Positions 35,658 through 38,685 of a DNA stretch of 38,685 bases are shown piece after piece. Numbering within the stretch: position 1 is the stretch's first letter; the number at the start of each line of letters is the position of its first letter. Made by a program: the position numbers and the translations under genes. The stretch spans positions 1 to 38,685 of the IMG/VR virus record IMGVR_UViG_3300021365_000041; one strand, written 5' to 3'. The stretch is from a virus. The notes under the pieces are model-generated. The model saw nothing but the letters and a program-made list of their open reading frames with translations. It did not search any database and was not told where the DNA came from.

Positions 35658-36572
35658 GTGGATTTATTAAAAATTCCAGCGACCAGTATTGCATTCCAAG
35701 GCGGTGCATACGGGCAGTATGTTAAGTGGCTGATGTATACACTGTTGGTCAACGGCCCCGTTGTGGCTCCTTTTAAAAACTCCACCAGCCATGGACCTTA
35801 CATTAACGATGCACTAGTTGATCAATTTGTAGCCAACGATCTAGTAACCTTGGATCGATTGACACAACCCAATACACTGAAGTTATCAGCTATACACCCA
35901 GTGGTTGACGGTCAGGATACTGATTTTATTGAACAAGTTGATAAAATTTCTCAATTAGTGGATCGGGTGCTTATTCCTTACATCGATCACAGTACCTATC
36001 TACTTGGCATACACAACTATCTGTACAAGATATGGGATGATATCTGGGCTGGACCACTTGAATATGTGGATCGAGAGGATCTTGCCAGGGGCTGGGAAGT
36101 AGATACATCACAGCCTTTGGATACTGTTTCTCGATGGATAGTGCGAGAACACCACAGTTTGAACATTTTCAACAGTTGGGAAAGCCAGTGCAGTTGGTTT
36201 GCACCCACACAGATAAGTAACGCTAACTGTAAATTTGTGTTTATTAGTGATTTGTTTTATAACTTTTTGCCTACCATTGAAAGTATCAGGCAATTTTTAG
36301 GTGTAGAATGGATTCGTGATCCAGCTACATTGTTGCCTTACCATAAAACCAATGTTAGCAATCAAAAATACAAAAACCAAGATCCAATAGCAAAACAGAT
36401 ATTGCAATCAGTTGCAGATGATACAGATTTTGCTTGGAACGCCAACAGTATAACCCTGTACACTGAAGCATATGTACAAAGAGCTTTACAACAGCAAGGT
36501 ATTATGCTACAATGTAATGGACTAAATGACTTTCCCACATCAACTAAAACATTAATTGAGGTATTTGAATGA
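35658..36572 (+). CDS. Sulfotransferase-like protein (304 aa)
   Basis: The N-terminus SIAFQGGAYGQYVKWLMYTLL (10-30) looks like a strand, glycine-rich loop and helix, as in the PAPS-binding region of sulfotransferases. The segment CKFVFISDLFYNF...IESIRQFLGVEW (191-218) resembles their C-terminal region, where 'FLGVEW' is common. Neither match is decisive, and the classic PKSGTTW loop is absent, so the protein may be another P-loop-type transferase or unrelated. The start is GTG at 35658, 9 nt after the gp55 stop, with AAGGGA as Shine-Dalgarno. The stop overlaps the gp47 start as ATGA, so the three genes form one transcript. A sulfation or similar modification role would fit the other modifying enzymes in the window, but is only inference. 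Confidence 0.45.
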   Translation: MDLLKIPATSIAFQGGAYGQYVKWLMYTLLVNGPVVAPFKNSTSHGPYINDALVDQFVANDLVTLDRLTQPNTLKLSAIHPVVDGQDTDFIEQVDKISQLVDRVLIPYIDHSTYLLGIHNYLYKIWDDIWAGPLEYVDREDLARGWEVDTSQPLDTVSRWIVREHHSLNIFNSWESQCSWFAPTQISNANCKFVFISDLFYNFLPTIESIRQFLGVEWIRDPATLLPYHKTNVSNQKYKNQDPIAKQILQSVADDTDFAWNANSITLYTEAYVQRALQQQGIMLQCNGLNDFPTSTKTLIEVFE

Positions 36573-37585
36573 GTGGACTGTTTAAGAAAGCCTTGGTTTT
36601 CACTGATATTCACTTTGGCATGAAAAGCAACAGCATCATGCACAATCAGGACTGTGAACAGTTTGTAGATTGGGCTGTGGAACAAGGCAAACTGCATGGA
36701 TGCGAAACCTGTATCTTTATGGGAGATTGGCATCATCATAGAGCAAGCCTCAGCTTGCTAACCATGAATCACAGTTTACGAGCACTGGAAAAACTCAGTG
36801 CAGGATTTGATATTACCTACTTTATCACTGGCAACCACGACTTGTACTATCGTGATAAGCGTGATATTTACAGTTTTGAGTGGGCCAAGCACATTCCAAA
36901 CTTGCACATTTGCAACGATTGGTTTGAGCAAGATGATGTTATACTGTGTCCATGGTTAGTTGGTGATGACCACAAGCGAATTAAAACTGCCAGTGCCAAG
37001 TACATGTTTGGACACTTTGAACTGCCGCACTTTAAAATGAATGCCATGGTAGAAATGCCGGATCACGGAGAGATCAAAAGCGAACACTTCCAGCAGTACG
37101 GCGAAGTGTTTTCAGGACACTTTCATTTGCGGCAACAGAAAAACAACATCAACTACATTGGCAATGCATTTCCGCACAACTTCTCAGATGCTGGTGACAA
37201 CCAACGTGGCGTTATGATCATGGACTGGGCAGGTACCAAGGAATATATTGCTTGGCCAAAGCAACCACTTTACAGTGTTATGAACCTAAGCGATGTTATT
37301 GACTATGCCGATACCAAACTCAAGCCCAATATGCATGTGCGTGTTAACTTGGATATTGAGATCTCCTATGAAGAAGCAAACTATATCAAAGAACAGTTTA
37401 TCACCAAGTATAATCTGCGTGAGATGGCACTTATACCAAACAAACGCAGTGCATTAGAAGAAGAAATGCAACCAGGTGACATCAAGTTTGAAAGTGTTGA
37501 TCAAATTGTAACTGAACAGATCATAAACATTGATAGCGAATTCTACGATAACAAATTGTTATTAGAAATCTACAGGAGTCTGTAG
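36569..37585 (+). CDS. gp47: Recombination endonuclease subunit gp47 (SbcD/Mre11-like, 338 aa)
   Basis: All metallophosphoesterase motifs are present in order: TDIHFG (near 12-17), MGDWHHHR (near 50-57), ITGNHDLYY (near 87-95), FGHFE (near 147-151) and SGHFHLRQ (near 182-189). This is the nuclease half of the T4 gp46/gp47 complex, homologous to SbcCD and Mre11-Rad50, which resects DNA ends for recombination-dependent replication and degrades host DNA. Length matches T4 gp47 (339 aa). The ATG overlaps the upstream stop. In T4 the gp46 ATPase gene lies next to gp47; here the following gene is a radical SAM protein and gp46 is not in the window. Confidence 0.93.
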   Translation: MSGLFKKALVFTDIHFGMKSNSIMHNQDCEQFVDWAVEQGKLHGCETCIFMGDWHHHRASLSLLTMNHSLRALEKLSAGFDITYFITGNHDLYYRDKRDIYSFEWAKHIPNLHICNDWFEQDDVILCPWLVGDDHKRIKTASAKYMFGHFELPHFKMNAMVEMPDHGEIKSEHFQQYGEVFSGHFHLRQQKNNINYIGNAFPHNFSDAGDNQRGVMIMDWAGTKEYIAWPKQPLYSVMNLSDVIDYADTKLKPNMHVRVNLDIEISYEEANYIKEQFITKYNLREMALIPNKRSALEEEMQPGDIKFESVDQIVTEQIINIDSEFYDNKLLLEIYRSL

Positions 37586-37586
37586 T

Positions 37587-38685
37587 TTGGTTGCAGATAA
37601 ACTTTCTCTGCTGAGTACAGAAATCAAAGTTGTTGGTGTTTTACAATTTGATGACAGTCTCAATGAGCTTAGTAAACAACTAACACTGCTGAGAAAAGAA
37701 GAATTTGCACCAAATGAACGAATTGTTATTGTGCAAGAACATCCGGATACATATCCCTACATTGATGGGGATGGCAAACAGTTAATTGAAATACAAAAAC
37801 TAGTCAATAGAGTAGATATTGGAAATTGCTTTGTACTGATATTGACTGCAAACACGAATATTGCCACAGAAATTGCCAGTGTACATCAAGATCACAGCAG
37901 TGATAGTACACTGTTTGATTGGTGTGTATATCCTGGTGAATATGAACCAGTGGTTCCAAAGTACAAAAATACAGCATGCACACATCTCTGGAATCATCTG
38001 TATATAGGCACTGACAATAATGTATTGCCATGCTGTGTAGCTGATCATAGATATCCTGTTGGCAGTATCAATACGCAAACTGTTGATGAGATACTCGACT
38101 CTGAAAACGCTCAAAATATCAGACAGTGGATGATAGACGGTTATCGCACAAAGTCGTGCAGTCTGTGTTACAAAAGTGAAGACAACAATATAAAAAGCAG
38201 ACGTCGCCCTTTTGAGCCTAAAAGTGTTGCAAGAGAAAAAATCACATACTTGGATGTTAGACTTAACAACATCTGCAACTTTAAATGCCGTATGTGCAGT
38301 GAATACTTTAGCAGTAGCATTCAGCAAGAAACCATTGAGATGTTTGGCAAGGATGCAGTACTGGGTTATGAAAAAATCGATCTCACGTCTACCAATCGCA
38401 AAACAAGACAATCGAATTTAGAAAAATTACTACCATATGTCTCTGAGGATCTTGAAAAAATATACTTTGCAGGTGGTGAGCCATTGATCACCGAAGAGCA
38501 TTATGCTATCCTGGATCAGTTGATTGCAAACAACAATGTCAATATCAAAATGAGCTACAACACCAATCTTTCAAAATTATCATACAAAAATCACAACATC
38601 TTTGATTATTGGAAACAGTTTTCTGACGTTTCGGTAGGAGCAAGCATTGACGGAAGCGGAAGTGTTGCTGAATACATGCGCCACG
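37587..38685 (+). CDS. Radical SAM protein with N-terminal SPASM/twitch-like domain (3' part outside window)
   Basis: 366 codons are visible. The start is a TTG at 37587, with AGGAG about 9 nt upstream inside the end of gp47; no ATG start is available near. The first 115 residues are an unrecognised alpha/beta domain. A SPASM-like region follows: C131 (CTHLWNHLYIG), C149-C150 (LPCC), PVGSI, then C191 and C194 (SCSLCYKSED). The radical SAM motif CNFKCRMC (C230, C234, C237) and AGGEPL (295-300) come after it, so the cluster-binding region precedes the barrel rather than following it. The sequence differs clearly from the two paralogs at 675-3479. Probably a peptide- or protein-modifying enzyme; the substrate is unknown. 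Confidence 0.85.
   Translation, partial: MVADKLSLLSTEIKVVGVLQFDDSLNELSKQLTLLRKEEFAPNERIVIVQEHPDTYPYIDGDGKQLIEIQKLVNRVDIGNCFVLILTANTNIATEIASVHQDHSSDSTLFDWCVYPGEYEPVVPKYKNTACTHLWNHLYIGTDNNVLPCCVADHRYPVGSINTQTVDEILDSENAQNIRQWMIDGYRTKSCSLCYKSEDNNIKSRRRPFEPKSVAREKITYLDVRLNNICNFKCRMCSEYFSSSIQQETIEMFGKDAVLGYEKIDLTSTNRKTRQSNLEKLLPYVSEDLEKIYFAGGEPLITEEHYAILDQLIANNNVNIKMSYNTNLSKLSYKNHNIFDYWKQFSDVSVGASIDGSGSVAEYMRH

Noticed and set aside
37800-38411. A 203-aa open frame on the minus strand
   Set aside because: It lies opposite the radical SAM gene that starts at 37587, whose CxxxCxxC and GGEP motifs are unmistakable. The minus-strand product has no recognisable features.
1-38685. Bacterial chromosome or prophage origin
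   Set aside because: No host gene, integrase, attachment site or tRNA is seen, and gene content is entirely that of a T4-like lytic phage plus accessory enzymes.
1-38685. CRISPR array or tRNA genes
   Set aside because: No regularly spaced identical repeats and no cloverleaf-like segment with CCA-type end were noticed; the non-coding space is too small for an array.

Overview
The window is part of the genome of a T4-like (myovirus-type) phage, most likely marine. Between 7034 and 34651 almost everything is one minus-strand late structural block containing recognisable T4-family baseplate genes: gp53, gp5, gp25 and gp6. On the plus strand, from 34755, lie the late sigma factor gp55 and the recombination nuclease subunit gp47. 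The T4-type late promoter box TATAAATA (or a one-base variant) recurs 16 to 50 nt upstream of minus-strand genes. The marine assignment rests on protein style: very large structural proteins, N-terminal-twitch radical SAM proteins and small glycosyltransferases beside the tail genes. The host cannot be named from the sequence. I saw no tRNA, rRNA, CRISPR array, integrase or insertion sequence.

Layout. (1) 1-6961, minus strand: a tightly packed accessory cassette read from right to left. It holds a 101-aa protein, two glycosyltransferase-like proteins, a 113-aa protein, a secreted 120-aa protein, a third glycosyltransferase-like protein, two paralogous radical SAM proteins and a B12-binding (radical SAM type) protein cut by the window edge. 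(2) 6978-7009: a terminator closing the tail block. (3) 7034-10245: three fibre-like structural proteins. (4) 10265-23821: one 4518-aa structural protein with a seven-repeat FG-GAP type propeller. (5) 23825-34651: baseplate genes gp6, gp25, gp5, a hub-like protein, gp53 and a tube-cap-like protein. (6) 34652-34754: a divergent promoter region. (7) 34755-38685, plus strand: gp55, a sulfotransferase-like protein, gp47 and a third twitch radical SAM protein cut by the right edge.

How it fits together. A consensus host sigma-70 promoter drives gp55. The gp55 protein should then direct RNA polymerase to the late boxes, one of which lies 49 nt from the gp55 promoter on the opposite strand and starts the baseplate block. 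The baseplate and fibre genes follow in assembly order. The radical SAM and glycosyltransferase cassette sits immediately after the fibre genes. It is therefore a good candidate for a late-expressed system that modifies virion proteins, a peptide or the host surface. Its substrate is not visible from sequence.

Limits: all family assignments are from reading motifs; no database search or computation was run. Residue positions in the giant protein are estimates.
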